From assembly GCA_022839995.1 (NCBI GenBank), contig JALHIN010000008.1, positions 24,326-88,325 of the forward strand: a DNA stretch of 64,000 bases, given 5' to 3'. The stretch's first letter is position 1, and every line of letters begins with the position of its first letter. This DNA is from 79-D21 sp022839995 (GTDB lineage: Bacteria > Synergistota > Synergistia > Synergistales > 79-D21). Of the stretch, positions 41,543-50,062 are shown one piece after another. The notes beneath the pieces were generated by a model. The model saw nothing but the letters and a program-made list of their open reading frames with translations, was not told the origin of the DNA and searched no databases. The position numbers and the translations under genes were made by a program.

Positions 41543-41809
41543 ATGATCGAGCGTGAGGAAAAGCAGCGAATCATTGAGGAGTTCAAGGTTCACGGTGCCG
41601 ACACGGGGTCTCCGGAAGTCCAGGTTGCCATCCTGACACACAGGATCCGCAGCCTGACCGAGCATCTGAAAACGCACAAGAAGGACTTCCATTCCCGCCG
41701 GGGCCTTCTGATGATGGTCGGGCAGAGGAGGAAGCTTTTGAACTACCTGAAAACCAGGGATTTCAACCGCTACCAGACGCTGATCCAGCGGCTCGGGCTG
41801 CGGCACTGA
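41543..41809 (+). CDS. rpsO: 30S ribosomal protein S15
   Basis: 88-residue primary rRNA-binding protein: IEREEKQRIIEEFKVHGADTGSPEVQVAILTHRI is the classic S15 opening (quoted in part: DTGSPEVQVAILTHRI), followed by LTEHLKTHKKDFHSRRGLL and the LLNYLKTRDFNRY stretch. ATG at 41543 with GGGGTG; the frame from 41486 adds 19 residues within the leader. Followed by its own terminator, then pnp, the usual order. Confidence 0.97.
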   Translation: MIEREEKQRIIEEFKVHGADTGSPEVQVAILTHRIRSLTEHLKTHKKDFHSRRGLLMMVGQRRKLLNYLKTRDFNRYQTLIQRLGLRH

Positions 41810-41828
41810 CGAGACAGGCAGGTCGTGA

Positions 41829-41862
41829 GGCGAGGACGGGGACCCCGTCCTCGCCTTTTTTT
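41829..41862 (+). terminator. Terminator after rpsO
   Basis: GGCGAGGACGGGG / CCCCGTCCTCGCC stem with minimal loop followed by seven T residues. Confidence 0.93.
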
Positions 41863-41927
41863 ATCATCGTATGGTATGCTCTTCAGGACGAAAAATTATT
41901 GAAAGAGTCAAGGAGGCTCAAAGGATT

Positions 41928-44225
41928 ATGGTTCAAACATTTTCTATCGAAGTGGGAGGAAGGACCCTTTCTTTCGAAACCGGCAGGCTTGCAAAGCAGG
42001 CCAGCGGCGCGGTCAAGGTCACCTATGGGGAGACAGTCCTCCTGGTCACCGCCTGCATGACGGAAAAACCGCGCGAAGGTCTGGATTTTTTCCCGCTCCT
42101 CGTTGATTTCGAAGAACGGTTCTATTCCGCGGGCAAGATTCCCGGTGGATTCATCAAACGGGAAGGAAGGCCCTCGGAAACGGCAATTCTCAGCGCACGG
42201 ATCATCGATCGCTCCATACGGTCGCTTTTCCCGGATCACATGAGGAACGACGTGCACGTCGTCGCGACGGTTCTCTCCGTCGACCAGGTCAATGCCCCGA
42301 ACATCCAGGCGATCAACGCGGCATCCATGGCGCTGACCCTGTCCGAGATCCCCTGGAACGGGCCTGTTGCGGCCCTGAGGGTCGGCTGCATCGACGGGAA
42401 ATTCGTGGTGAACCCCACGGAGGAAGAACTCCTCCAGAGTACCCTGGACCTGGTGTTGGCCGGCCACATGGGTGGAATCACCATGGTGGAGGCGGGGGCC
42501 AAAGAGGTCCCGGAATCCTTGATGGTGGACGCACTGGAGTTCGGGCACGAGGAAATCAAGCGCCTAGTCCATTTTCAGCTAGAAGCCAGGGAAAAGGCAG
42601 GCAAGCCGAAGGTGGAAATCCCTGCCCCCGTACGGATGGAAGCGTTGGACGAAGCCATCCGGAAGGAATATTACGGGGAAATCTACGAAGCCGTGGGAAT
42701 CCATGCGAAGGGACTTCGAAACGAGAAGATCGCCCTGATCAAGCAGAAGGCCGTGGAGGCCCTCGAGGGTGAATTTCCCGATTCTTCCCGGTACATCTGC
42801 GAGGTCGTGGAAGAACTGGTCAAGAAGGCCATGCGTTCGATGACGGTCGACGAACGCCGCCGGGCCGACGGCAGGACGATGGACCAGGTTCGCCCCATTT
42901 CCTGCGAAGTTGGGGTCCTGCCGCGAACGCATGGATCGGCCCTGTTCACGCGAGGGGAAACCCAGGCTCTCGTAACGACGACCCTGGGAATGATGGGGGA
43001 GGACGAACAGGTCCTCGATGGCCTGAAGATCGACGAACCGTCAAAGCGATTTATGCTCCATTACAATTTCCCGCCCTATTCCGTCGGCGAGGTCAGGCCG
43101 ATGCGAGGTCCCGGAAGGCGCGAGATTGGTCACGGGGCACTTGCGGAAAGAGCTGTCCGAAACCTGATGCCGTCGGAAGAAGAGTTCCCTTACATCGTCA
43201 GGGTAGTTTCGGATATCCTCGAATCGAACGGTTCCAGCTCGATGGCTTCCGTGTGCGGTGCCAGCCTGGCCCTGATGGATGCAGGGGTTCCGATCAAAAG
43301 GCCGGTGGCCGGAGTGGCCATGGGGCTGATCAAGGAAGGCGACAAGGTTGAAATCCTGACGGACATCCAGGGGCTGGAGGATCACTACGGGGACATGGAT
43401 TTCAAGGTAACGGGGACGGAGCTCGGGATCACCGCCCTGCAGATGGACAACAAGGCCGGCGGGATCACGAGGGAAATCCTCGAAAAAGCCCTGGATCAGG
43501 CTCGACAGGGGCGTTTGCACATTCTCGGCGAGATGGCCAAGGCAATCCGGGAACCGAAGAAGGAGCTCTCCCCGTATGCCCCGCGCATGTACACCACGAG
43601 CGTTCCCGTGGATTCCATCCGGGACGTGATCGGCCCCGGCGGCAAGGTGATCCGGGGGATCTGCGCAGACACCGGCGTCAAGATGAACGTCGAGGATGAC
43701 GGCCGGATTTTCATAGCGGCTACCAACGAAGAATCCGCAAGGAGAGCTCTTCAAATTATCCGGGACCTCACCAGGGATGCCGAACCGGGTGAAATTTTCT
43801 ACGGCAAGGTGACGCGCCTGCTGAGTTTCGGAGCGTTTATCGAAGTCCTTCCCGGCAAGGAAGGATTGCTGCACGTCAGCGAAATCAGCACGCACCACGT
43901 TCCGAAGCTCGAGGACGCGGTCAAGCCGGGGGACATGGTCCTTGTGATGGTCAAAGAAATCGATGACATGAACCGAGTGAACCTGACGCGGCGCCGCCTG
44001 CTGGAGAAGGCCGCGGAACACCGCCTTGCCGAGCTCTATCCGGAAGCCTACGCCCTTGAACTTGCCCGGGAGGAACGCATCGCCCAGGCGAGCGCTGCGG
44101 CCGGTTCGGAAAGGGCGCGCCGCAGCGATGGAGAAGGAAGGGAAAGGCGTCCAAGCGGTGACAGGCATGATCGGAGAGGAAGCGGACCGAGAGAGCGTGG
44201 GAGGGGTCCTGTTGAACGCCATTAA
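41928..44225 (+). CDS. pnp: Polyribonucleotide nucleotidyltransferase (PNPase)
   Basis: 3'-5' phosphorolytic exoribonuclease of the degradosome. 765 residues: two RNase PH domains (first from VQTFSIEVGGRTLSFETG; second with TRGETQALVTTTLGMMG, RREIGHGALAERA and ILESNGSSSMASVCGASLAL), KH domain (VIGPGGKVIRGICADTGVKM) and S1 domain (GEIFYGKVTRLLSFGAFIEV). The C-terminal tail is Arg/Gly-rich. ATG 41928 preferred to an in-frame upstream codon at 41871. It overlaps dut by 14 bases. Confidence 0.97.
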   Translation: MVQTFSIEVGGRTLSFETGRLAKQASGAVKVTYGETVLLVTACMTEKPREGLDFFPLLVDFEERFYSAGKIPGGFIKREGRPSETAILSARIIDRSIRSLFPDHMRNDVHVVATVLSVDQVNAPNIQAINAASMALTLSEIPWNGPVAALRVGCIDGKFVVNPTEEELLQSTLDLVLAGHMGGITMVEAGAKEVPESLMVDALEFGHEEIKRLVHFQLEAREKAGKPKVEIPAPVRMEALDEAIRKEYYGEIYEAVGIHAKGLRNEKIALIKQKAVEALEGEFPDSSRYICEVVEELVKKAMRSMTVDERRRADGRTMDQVRPISCEVGVLPRTHGSALFTRGETQALVTTTLGMMGEDEQVLDGLKIDEPSKRFMLHYNFPPYSVGEVRPMRGPGRREIGHGALAERAVRNLMPSEEEFPYIVRVVSDILESNGSSSMASVCGASLALMDAGVPIKRPVAGVAMGLIKEGDKVEILTDIQGLEDHYGDMDFKVTGTELGITALQMDNKAGGITREILEKALDQARQGRLHILGEMAKAIREPKKELSPYAPRMYTTSVPVDSIRDVIGPGGKVIRGICADTGVKMNVEDDGRIFIAATNEESARRALQIIRDLTRDAEPGEIFYGKVTRLLSFGAFIEVLPGKEGLLHVSEISTHHVPKLEDAVKPGDMVLVMVKEIDDMNRVNLTRRRLLEKAAEHRLAELYPEAYALELAREERIAQASAAAGSERARRSDGEGRERRPSGDRHDRRGSGPRERGRGPVERH

Positions 44226-44658
44226 GGTGAAGGTGACGCGGCAGGCGAAATCAAGGGAAATCCCCCTGCCTCGGTACGCGACCCAGGGCTCCTCGGGGGT
44301 AGATCTTCGTTCGGCGGAATCCGCCTTAATCGAGCCTGGGAACTGGGCGGTAGTCGGAACGGGCCTCCACCTGGAGATACCGGAAGGCTTCGAGGCTCAG
44401 GTCCGGTCCAGGAGCGGCCTTGCCCTGAACAACGGGGTGATGGTCTTGAATACGCCGGGGACCATCGACAGCGATTACAGGGGGGAAGTGCGGGTCATCC
44501 TGATGAACCTGGGAAAGGCACCCTTCCACGTCGAAGTTGGCGACCGGATCGCCCAGCTGGTCTTTTGCCCGATCGTTAAGGCTCAGCTGGAGGAAACTGA
44601 CGCCCTGTCTTCAACGGAAAGGGAGCATGGGGGGTTCGGGAGCACCGGCTCAAAGTGA
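44212..44658 (+). CDS. dut: dUTP diphosphatase
   Basis: Hydrolyses dUTP to dUMP, keeping uracil out of DNA. 148 residues with the five trimeric dUTPase motifs in order: ATQGSSGVDLRS, VRSRSGLALNNGV, NTPGTIDSDYRGEV, GDRIAQLVF and the C-terminal REHGGFGSTG lid. Start taken at TTG 44212 (LNAIKVKV) with a GGAGGGG site; the frame runs on upstream inside pnp but those residues are not dUTPase-like. Confidence 0.94.
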   Translation: MNAIKVKVTRQAKSREIPLPRYATQGSSGVDLRSAESALIEPGNWAVVGTGLHLEIPEGFEAQVRSRSGLALNNGVMVLNTPGTIDSDYRGEVRVILMNLGKAPFHVEVGDRIAQLVFCPIVKAQLEETDALSSTEREHGGFGSTGSK

Positions 44659-44666
44659 CGGAGAAG

Positions 44667-44708
44667 AAAGCTGGGCGGGAGCGATCGATCGCTCCCGCCC
44701 AGCTTTTT
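44667..44708. terminator. Terminator between dut and the NSS small subunit
   Basis: AAAGCTGGGCGGGAGCG / CGCTCCCGCCCAGCTTT stem around ATCGAT, with five T residues on the plus side; the A-rich left arm allows use by the minus-strand transcript too. Confidence 0.9.
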
Positions 44709-44732
44709 AGCTTTTGCCTTCTAGAATATCGG

Positions 44733-44840
44733 CTAGTGCCCCTTCTTTGTCTCTGCGTTCATGGCGGTCTTCAGGCACCAGATGAAACCGCCGAAAACGC
44801 AAGCCAGGATGATCGTCATCGTCACAGGCCACATGTTCAT
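44733..44840 (-). CDS. MetS-type small subunit of an NSS transporter
   Basis: A 35-residue single-helix protein, too short for routine gene calling: MNMWPVTMTIILACVFGGFI, then WCLKTAMNAETKKGH. One membrane span (about 5-23) and a basic tail match the MetS/methionine-alanine importer small subunits encoded just after NSS transporter genes and needed for their activity. ATG at 44840 with an AAGGAGGG ribosome site 5 bases upstream; 24 bases downstream of the transporter gene, followed by a terminator. Position, ribosome site and sequence type agree. Confidence 0.82.
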   Translation of the reverse strand: MNMWPVTMTIILACVFGGFIWCLKTAMNAETKKGH

Positions 44841-44864
44841 ACCCTCCTTTTCAAGCCGCGAAAG

Positions 44865-46334
44865 CTAGTACTTCGCTTCCAGCTTGTGAGTGGTCTTTTC
44901 CGCCAGCCAGTTGTTCAGGAAATAGAACACGACGGCGGCAATGATCCACTGATAGTACATGGTTCCCACGGTGTAGGTGTACTTGGAGATCGGGAGCCAC
45001 TTGTACCATTCGCCGGGGTACCAGGAGATGGACTGCATGGTCCACCAGCCGAAGATGATGACGAACCACACGGGGAACAGACAGACCAGCCACCACATCC
45101 AGTAGAACTTGATGTCCGAGCAGGGCTCGATGTATTCCACCCAAATCTTCCTGACCCCGATCTTCATCGCGCCGATGGAGAAGAGGAGCCCGGAAAGCAG
45201 CAGCCCAACTCCCCAGACCCAGTCCTGGTTCTCGAAGAACCAGTTGTACATGGCAGAAGGCAGGCCGCAGACAAGGCAAGCTGCGCCGATCGCCCACGTC
45301 GCCTTCTTCGTGCCCCAGCCTGCGTCTTCGAGGAGGCGGACGCCGAGCTGGATCATCGAGATCTCCGAGCTCAGGGCCGCCATGATCAAAGCTGCGAAGA
45401 AGGCCAGAGCCATGATGACGCCGCCCGGGATCTGGGTGAAGAGGTTGGTGAGGTGAATGAACGCCAGCCCGTTGTTGCCTGACTTGACTGCAGCCATCGG
45501 GTCGGCTGAAATGGCGAAGATGGTGGGAATGACGCAGAGTCCGGCCAGTGAAGCCGCGGCCGTGTCGGCGAAGGCCGTCGTCGTGGAGTTCAGGAGGATG
45601 TCTTCATCCTTCTTGGCGTAGACGAAGTAGGTGAGGAAGAGCCCCCAGCCGGCGCCGGTGGACCAGGCGGCCTGGGTGAAAGCCTCCAGGTAGGTTTTCC
45701 CCTTCATGACGTCCTCCATGCGGATCGTGAAGAGGTATTCGAGGCCCTTCCAGGCTCCGGGCAGGAACTGGGCCCGGATGGCGAGGAAGATCAGCAGGAT
45801 GAAGATGGAGGGGATCATGAACTTGTTGGCTTTCTCGAGGCCGTTCTGGATCCCTCGCGAAACGATGAAAATGGCCATTAGCAAGGCAACGATGAAGAAC
45901 AGGGCACCTTGCGTCGGGTTGTTGATGAACGAATCCCAGAGGGCCTTCGAGTCAAGCCCCGGTTTGAGAACGCCGGTTGCCGCGTACAGGAAATAGCGGA
46001 TGCACCAGCCGATGACGACGGCGTAATAAAATGCGATGGCGAGGGAAATCCAGGCCACCAGGGCCCCCACCCAAGTCCATTTCTTTCCGAGCATTTCCTT
46101 GAAGGAACCGATGACGCCCATCCGGGACACCTTTCCCCAGACGCCTTCCGCGCAAAGGAGCGGGATCGCCCAAAGGAAAAGAGCCAGGAAATATGCGATA
46201 TAGAAAGCCCCGCCACCGTTCGTGGCGGCCACTCGCGGGAACCGCCAGATGTTTCCCGTTCCAATGGCCATACCCATTGCTGCGAAAACCAGTCCCCAAC
46301 GGCTTGACCACTGCTCGTTCGAGTTCTCGGACAT
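44865..46334 (-). CDS. Neurotransmitter:sodium symporter (NSS) family amino acid transporter
   Basis: LeuT/MetP-type Na+-coupled symporter, 489 residues, about 11-12 membrane helices. TM1 carries the family signature GMAIGTGNIWRFPRV (about 20-34), with the unwound Gly region that holds Na+ and substrate; other landmarks are NGGGAFYIAYFLALF and the TM6 region AWSTGAGWGLFLTYFVYA. Start at ATG 46334 (AAGGGGG at 9 bases). Followed by the MetS-like subunit gene, suggesting a methionine/alanine or similar amino acid substrate. Substrate remains inferred. Confidence 0.93.
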   Translation of the reverse strand: MSENSNEQWSSRWGLVFAAMGMAIGTGNIWRFPRVAATNGGGAFYIAYFLALFLWAIPLLCAEGVWGKVSRMGVIGSFKEMLGKKWTWVGALVAWISLAIAFYYAVVIGWCIRYFLYAATGVLKPGLDSKALWDSFINNPTQGALFFIVALLMAIFIVSRGIQNGLEKANKFMIPSIFILLIFLAIRAQFLPGAWKGLEYLFTIRMEDVMKGKTYLEAFTQAAWSTGAGWGLFLTYFVYAKKDEDILLNSTTTAFADTAAASLAGLCVIPTIFAISADPMAAVKSGNNGLAFIHLTNLFTQIPGGVIMALAFFAALIMAALSSEISMIQLGVRLLEDAGWGTKKATWAIGAACLVCGLPSAMYNWFFENQDWVWGVGLLLSGLLFSIGAMKIGVRKIWVEYIEPCSDIKFYWMWWLVCLFPVWFVIIFGWWTMQSISWYPGEWYKWLPISKYTYTVGTMYYQWIIAAVVFYFLNNWLAEKTTHKLEAKY

Positions 46335-46630
46335 AAAACTTGCCCCCTTTTTACGTAAGGTGATGGTAAGGCTGCAAAGATTGGAACGTACCTGCAACTA
46401 TCCCATGGCATCCCCCCTCGCAAAATGTGAACCTGAATAAAATATACAAAAATAAACGATCAGATGGTTCACCATAGTTGATTATAGGGGATGAAGGCAA
46501 TAAGAAGATCTGCACAAAAAAACTTAAATTAACAGTCATTTTTGACAATGGCAAAGTGCACGAGTTGGCGGAATCCTGACGGAGGGTTAAAATGACTCAA
46601 AAGACTTCGATAGACCGGAGGGGTTTTGTG
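46335..46630. other. AT-rich intergenic region between the NSS gene and thrS
   Basis: Divergent spacer of ~295 bases, noticeably more AT-rich than the rest (46430-46545). It must hold both promoters, but no hexamer pair stands out. A TTGACA at 46542-46547 lacks a matching -10. No T-box core (AGGGTGGNACCGCG) is visible before thrS. Confidence 0.5.
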
Positions 46631-48526
46631 ATGCCGAAATTTACGGGGAATGCGGGACAAGTCCTGGTATCGGATAAACGAAGCGTTTTGGAGATCTTGA
46701 AGGGATGGGGTGCCCACCGCGGAGCCGTGGCGGCCTTGGTGAACGGGAAGCCGATGGACCTGAAAACCATCCTCGACTTTGACGCCGAAGTGAAACCGAT
46801 CCCGGCCGATAGTGAAGCGGGACTTGAAATCCTCCGCCATTCAGCCTCGCACCTCATGGCACAGGCCGTCCTGCGCCTTTACCCCGGGACGAAAGTCGCC
46901 ATCGGTCCTTCCATCAAGGACGGGTTCTACTATGATTTCGAGCTTCCGGTCCCGATTTCCGAGGAAGACCTGCCCAAGATCGAGGAGGAGATGAACCGGA
47001 TTGCCCGGGAGGCTCTTCCGGTGGAGCGGGTAGAGATACCGCGAGAGAAGTTGCTGGAAAAATACGCCGCCGCGGGAGAGGTCTACAAGATGGAACTTCT
47101 CGCGGATATTCCGGACGAAACGGTTTCCGTCTACCGGCAGGGGGATTTCGAGGACATGTGCCGCGGTCCCCATGTTCCCGACACATCCTTCCTCAGGCAC
47201 ACGAAACTTCTCTCGGTCGCGGGCGCCTATTGGCGGGGAGACGAAAAGAACATCATGCTGACGAGAATTTACGGGACGGCGTTTGCCGACAGGGAAGCCC
47301 TGGATGCCCACATGAAAAAAATGGAAGAGGCACGCCGTAGGGACCACCGCAAACTCGGGAAGGAACTGGATCTGTTCAGTATTCAGCCGGAGGGTCCAGG
47401 ATTCCCCTTTTTCCATCCAAAAGGCATGGTTGTCCTGAACACGTTGGTTGATTTCTGGAGAAAGGAGCATGTCCGGCGGGGATACTGCGAAATCAGGACT
47501 CCCTTGATCCTGGACAAGGACCTGTGGGTCCGCTCAGGTCATTGGGACCATTACAAGGAAAACATGTATTTCACCGAAATTGACGAGAAACCTTATGCGG
47601 TCAAGCCGATGAACTGTCCAGGAGGGCTTCTGGTTTACAAGAGCTCGCTGAAAAGCTATCGCGACCTGCCGCTGCGGATGGCCGAGCTCGGGATCGTTCA
47701 CCGCCACGAACGCTCCGGGGTTCTACACGGGTTGATGAGGGTCCGCTGCTTTACGCAGGATGACGCACACCTTTATGTCACACCTGCCCAGATCAAGCAG
47801 GAGATCCTAGGAATCATGGACTTAACCCGCTACATCTACCGCGATGTGTTCGGATTCAACTACCACGTGGAGCTTTCGACCCGGCCTGAAAATGCCATGG
47901 GGAGCCTTGAGATGTGGGAGAAAGCGGAATCCGCCCTCGAAGGGGCGCTGAAGGAGAGCGGAGTCCCTTACCGTGTGAATCCTGGGGATGGGGCCTTCTA
48001 CGGTCCCAAGATCGATTTCCACCTGGAGGACTGTATCGGAAGGACATGGCAGTGCGGGACGATCCAGCTCGATTTCCAGATGCCCGAGCGGTTTGACATC
48101 ACCTACGTCGGTGCGGACGGAGGCCAGCACAGGCCGGTCATGCTGCATAGGACCGTCCTCGGAAGCCTTGAACGGTTTCTGGGGATCCTGATCGAACATT
48201 TTGCAGGAGCCTTCCCCTACTGGATCGCTCCGGTCCAGGTGAAGATCGTCCCCGTGAAACCGGAGCTGGAAGAATATGCAAAAGCGGTGGAAGGAAGGTT
48301 GAAGGCCTGGGATGTCCGCGTCGAAATGGACCTGCGGGACGAGAAACTCGGGAAAAAGATTCGAGATGCACAGCTCCAGAAAGTCCCCTACATGGTGATC
48401 CTCGGCGAGCGGGAAATGGCAGAGAACACTCTTTCGGTCCGTGACCGAACGATTGGGGACCTGGGGACGATGACGATCGAGGCATTCAAGGAAAAGCTGG
48501 ATTCGGAGTTTGACCCGAGACACTGA
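46631..48526 (+). CDS. thrS: Threonyl-tRNA synthetase
   Basis: Charges tRNA-Thr and edits Ser-tRNA. 631 residues from ATG 46631: TGS domain (1-60), editing domain (LEILRHSASHLMAQAVLRLYPG zinc-like H-x3-H), class II core with motif 2 (RMAELGIVHRHERSGVLHGLMRVR) and motif 3 (GGQHRPVMLHRTVLGSLERF), and anticodon domain. Two in-frame starts each have a ribosome site: ATG 46592 (GGAGGG) and ATG 46631 (GGAGGGG). I choose the latter because PKFTGNAG aligns with the usual TGS start; the former adds 13 residues. Confidence 0.95.
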   Translation: MPKFTGNAGQVLVSDKRSVLEILKGWGAHRGAVAALVNGKPMDLKTILDFDAEVKPIPADSEAGLEILRHSASHLMAQAVLRLYPGTKVAIGPSIKDGFYYDFELPVPISEEDLPKIEEEMNRIAREALPVERVEIPREKLLEKYAAAGEVYKMELLADIPDETVSVYRQGDFEDMCRGPHVPDTSFLRHTKLLSVAGAYWRGDEKNIMLTRIYGTAFADREALDAHMKKMEEARRRDHRKLGKELDLFSIQPEGPGFPFFHPKGMVVLNTLVDFWRKEHVRRGYCEIRTPLILDKDLWVRSGHWDHYKENMYFTEIDEKPYAVKPMNCPGGLLVYKSSLKSYRDLPLRMAELGIVHRHERSGVLHGLMRVRCFTQDDAHLYVTPAQIKQEILGIMDLTRYIYRDVFGFNYHVELSTRPENAMGSLEMWEKAESALEGALKESGVPYRVNPGDGAFYGPKIDFHLEDCIGRTWQCGTIQLDFQMPERFDITYVGADGGQHRPVMLHRTVLGSLERFLGILIEHFAGAFPYWIAPVQVKIVPVKPELEEYAKAVEGRLKAWDVRVEMDLRDEKLGKKIRDAQLQKVPYMVILGEREMAENTLSVRDRTIGDLGTMTIEAFKEKLDSEFDPRH

Positions 48527-48531
48527 AAAAC

Positions 48532-48560
48532 TTGTGGAATGGCGCCGACTGTGGTATATT
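48532..48560 (+). promoter_or_regulatory. Promoter of infC-rpmI-rplT
   Basis: TTGTGG (-35, 48532-48537), 17 bases, TATATT (-10, 48555-48560). Gives a leader of about 165 bases before infC. Confidence 0.7.
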
Positions 48561-48566
48561 CCCCCG

Positions 48567-48732
48567 GTACGCTTGAGTGAAGAAGAGGACCCTCCTCTCA
48601 CCTGAAGACGCCGCGAGGCTGTTGTCGGGTTTCAAGCTGGTTCAAATGCGAATTCCGTCGCAAAAGGATCAGGTTAGGGAGGGGCCGCTCGTGAAGGCGG
48701 TCCCTTTCATTTTAAGCCGGAGGTGATGAGCT
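48567..48732 (+). promoter_or_regulatory. infC leader (L20-type autoregulatory leader)
   Basis: Untranslated leader between promoter and infC with several GC-rich complementary stretches and a terminator hairpin at its end. This is the architecture of the L20 leader, in which ribosomal protein L20 (rplT, third gene) binds its own mRNA and triggers premature termination. I cannot fold the RNA here, so the specific L20 site is not located. Confidence 0.6.
48681..48713 (+). terminator. Attenuator terminator in the infC leader
   Basis: GGGGCCGC (48681-48688) pairs with GCGGTCCC (48697-48704, one G-U) around an 8-base loop, followed by TTTCATTTT. It ends 6 bases before the infC ribosome site. Confidence 0.72.
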
Positions 48733-49317
48733 ATAGCTACAAAACCGGATGAACCCAACGTGAACGAGGAGATCAGGGCTCAGGAAGTCCTTCTTATCGA
48801 TGATCAGGGCGTGAAGCTGGGCGTGGTTCCGACGAGGGAGGCCCTGAGGTTGGCTGAAGAGCGCCTGCTGGACCTGGTTGAGGTCGCGCCGCAGGCGAAT
48901 CCTCCAGTCTGCCGGATCATGGACTACGGGAAGTACAAGTATCAAATCCAGAAAAGAGACAAGGACGCCCGGAAAAAACAAAAGGTCCAGACCGTCAAAG
49001 AGATGAAGATGAGGCCCAAGATCGACGAGCACGACTATAACTTCAAGGTTCGGGCGATCCGGAGTTTTCTGGAAAGCGGACACAGGGTGAAGGTTTCGGT
49101 CTTTTTCCGCGGGCGCGAAATGGCTTTTCTTGACAGGGGAAAAGCCGTTCTCGAGAAAGTCGAAAAGGACGTTGCCGAATACGGCAAGGTGGAGATGGAA
49201 CCGCGCATGGAAGGCCGCTACATGAGGATGATGGTTGCCCCTCTGGCCTCCACGAAAAAACCAGTCTCCAAGGCAGAGGCATCGAAGTCGGCCGAAGAAG
49301 GCGAAAACCGCGAATAG
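48733..49317 (+). CDS. infC: Translation initiation factor IF-3, apparent ATA start
   Basis: Prevents premature 30S-50S joining and checks the start codon. 194 residues: N domain (NEEIRAQEVLLIDDQG, VCRIMDYGKYKYQIQK), basic linker, C domain (EMKMRPKIDEHDYNFKVRAI, FLESGHRVKVSVFFRGREM). No ATG lies in frame at the proper N terminus. The codon placed 5 bases after a full GGAGGTGAT ribosome site is ATA (48733), giving (M)ATKPDEPNVNEEIRAQ. The only other in-frame candidate, GTG 48760, has no ribosome site and would cut into the domain. A rare start fits IF-3 autoregulation, known for AUU in E. coli. Confidence 0.92.
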   Translation: MATKPDEPNVNEEIRAQEVLLIDDQGVKLGVVPTREALRLAEERLLDLVEVAPQANPPVCRIMDYGKYKYQIQKRDKDARKKQKVQTVKEMKMRPKIDEHDYNFKVRAIRSFLESGHRVKVSVFFRGREMAFLDRGKAVLEKVEKDVAEYGKVEMEPRMEGRYMRMMVAPLASTKKPVSKAEASKSAEEGENRE

Positions 49318-49377
49318 ACCCCGTTTCGGGGAGATTGAAAACGCGCTGTTTCGAATCATAAGGAGGGACTTGTTCAA

Positions 49378-49575
49378 ATGCCCAAGATGAAGACCCATTC
49401 GGGGGCCAAGAAGCGTTTCCGTACGACCGGCACGGGGAAGGTGACGTATCAGAAGGGCGGAAGAAGGCATATCCTTGAATCGAAGAATTCCAAGAGGACG
49501 CGAACTTTGCGCAGGAAAGGCTATCTTTCCGGAGCGATTGAAGATCGCGTGAAAGTCCTTCTGGTTGTCCGGTAA
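49378..49575 (+). CDS. rpmI: 50S ribosomal protein L35
   Basis: 65-residue basic protein: MPKMKTHSGAKKRFRTTGTG opening and SKRTRTLRRKGYLSG near 40-55. ATG with AAGGAGGG site. Middle gene of infC-rpmI-rplT. The 60-base gap before it contains a small CCCCG-TTT-CGGGG hairpin. Confidence 0.97.
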   Translation: MPKMKTHSGAKKRFRTTGTGKVTYQKGGRRHILESKNSKRTRTLRRKGYLSGAIEDRVKVLLVVR

Positions 49576-49618
49576 CTCGGACCAGCCGTACCAGAAACTG
49601 AAAGAGGAGTGATCTCCC

Positions 49619-49978
49619 ATGGCAAGGGTAAAGGGTGGAAGCGCCAGCAACAGCAAGCGGAAAAAACTCTTCAGCATCACGAAAGGATACTGGGGAAGAA
49701 AAAAGAACGTCTACCGTCGTGCCCGCGAGGCCTTCCTCCGATCGATGACAAACGCCTTTCGCGACCGAAAGGCGAAGAAGCGGGAGTACCGGAAACTCTG
49801 GATCGTCCGAGTGAATGCAGCGGCTCGAATGAACGGGATGTCCTACAGCAGCTTCATGCATGGATTGAAATTGTCGGGGATCGAACTGAACAGGAAGATC
49901 CTTTCAGATATGGCCGTTAACGATATGCCTGCATTTGTCAAGCTGGTCGAGAAATCCAGGGAGGCTCTGGCTCGTTAG
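49619..49978 (+). CDS. rplT: 50S ribosomal protein L20
   Basis: 119-residue assembly protein of the large subunit: MARVKGGSASNSKRKKLFSI, GYWGRKKNVYRRAREAFLRS and AARMNGMSYSSFMHGLK. It is the likely repressor of its own operon through the infC leader. ATG after a GAGGAGTG site. Confidence 0.97.
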   Translation: MARVKGGSASNSKRKKLFSITKGYWGRKKNVYRRAREAFLRSMTNAFRDRKAKKREYRKLWIVRVNAAARMNGMSYSSFMHGLKLSGIELNRKILSDMAVNDMPAFVKLVEKSREALAR

Positions 49979-50034
49979 CCTTGGAGGTTTTCCACCTGGC
50001 CCGGATTTTCCCAGGACGCCGCTTCATAGGGTTC

Positions 50035-50062
50035 CTGCGCAAAAACGCGCGGGAACCCTATG
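50035..50062. terminator. Hairpin after rplT
   Basis: CATAGGGTTCC-x-GCGC and GCGC-x-GGAACCCTATG arms around AAAAAC. Followed by AGCTTTC only; no proper U-tract, but placed to end the infC operon. Confidence 0.6.

Noticed and set aside
43041..44222. 393-codon open frame on the minus strand
   Set aside because: Antisense to the PNPase core, which is unambiguous.
46335..46630. T-box riboswitch before thrS
   Set aside because: No AGGGTGGNACCGCG core and no terminator hairpin in the leader.
48726..48752. ATG at 48726 as the infC start
   Set aside because: It lies inside the ribosome site and opens a different frame that stops after eight codons.
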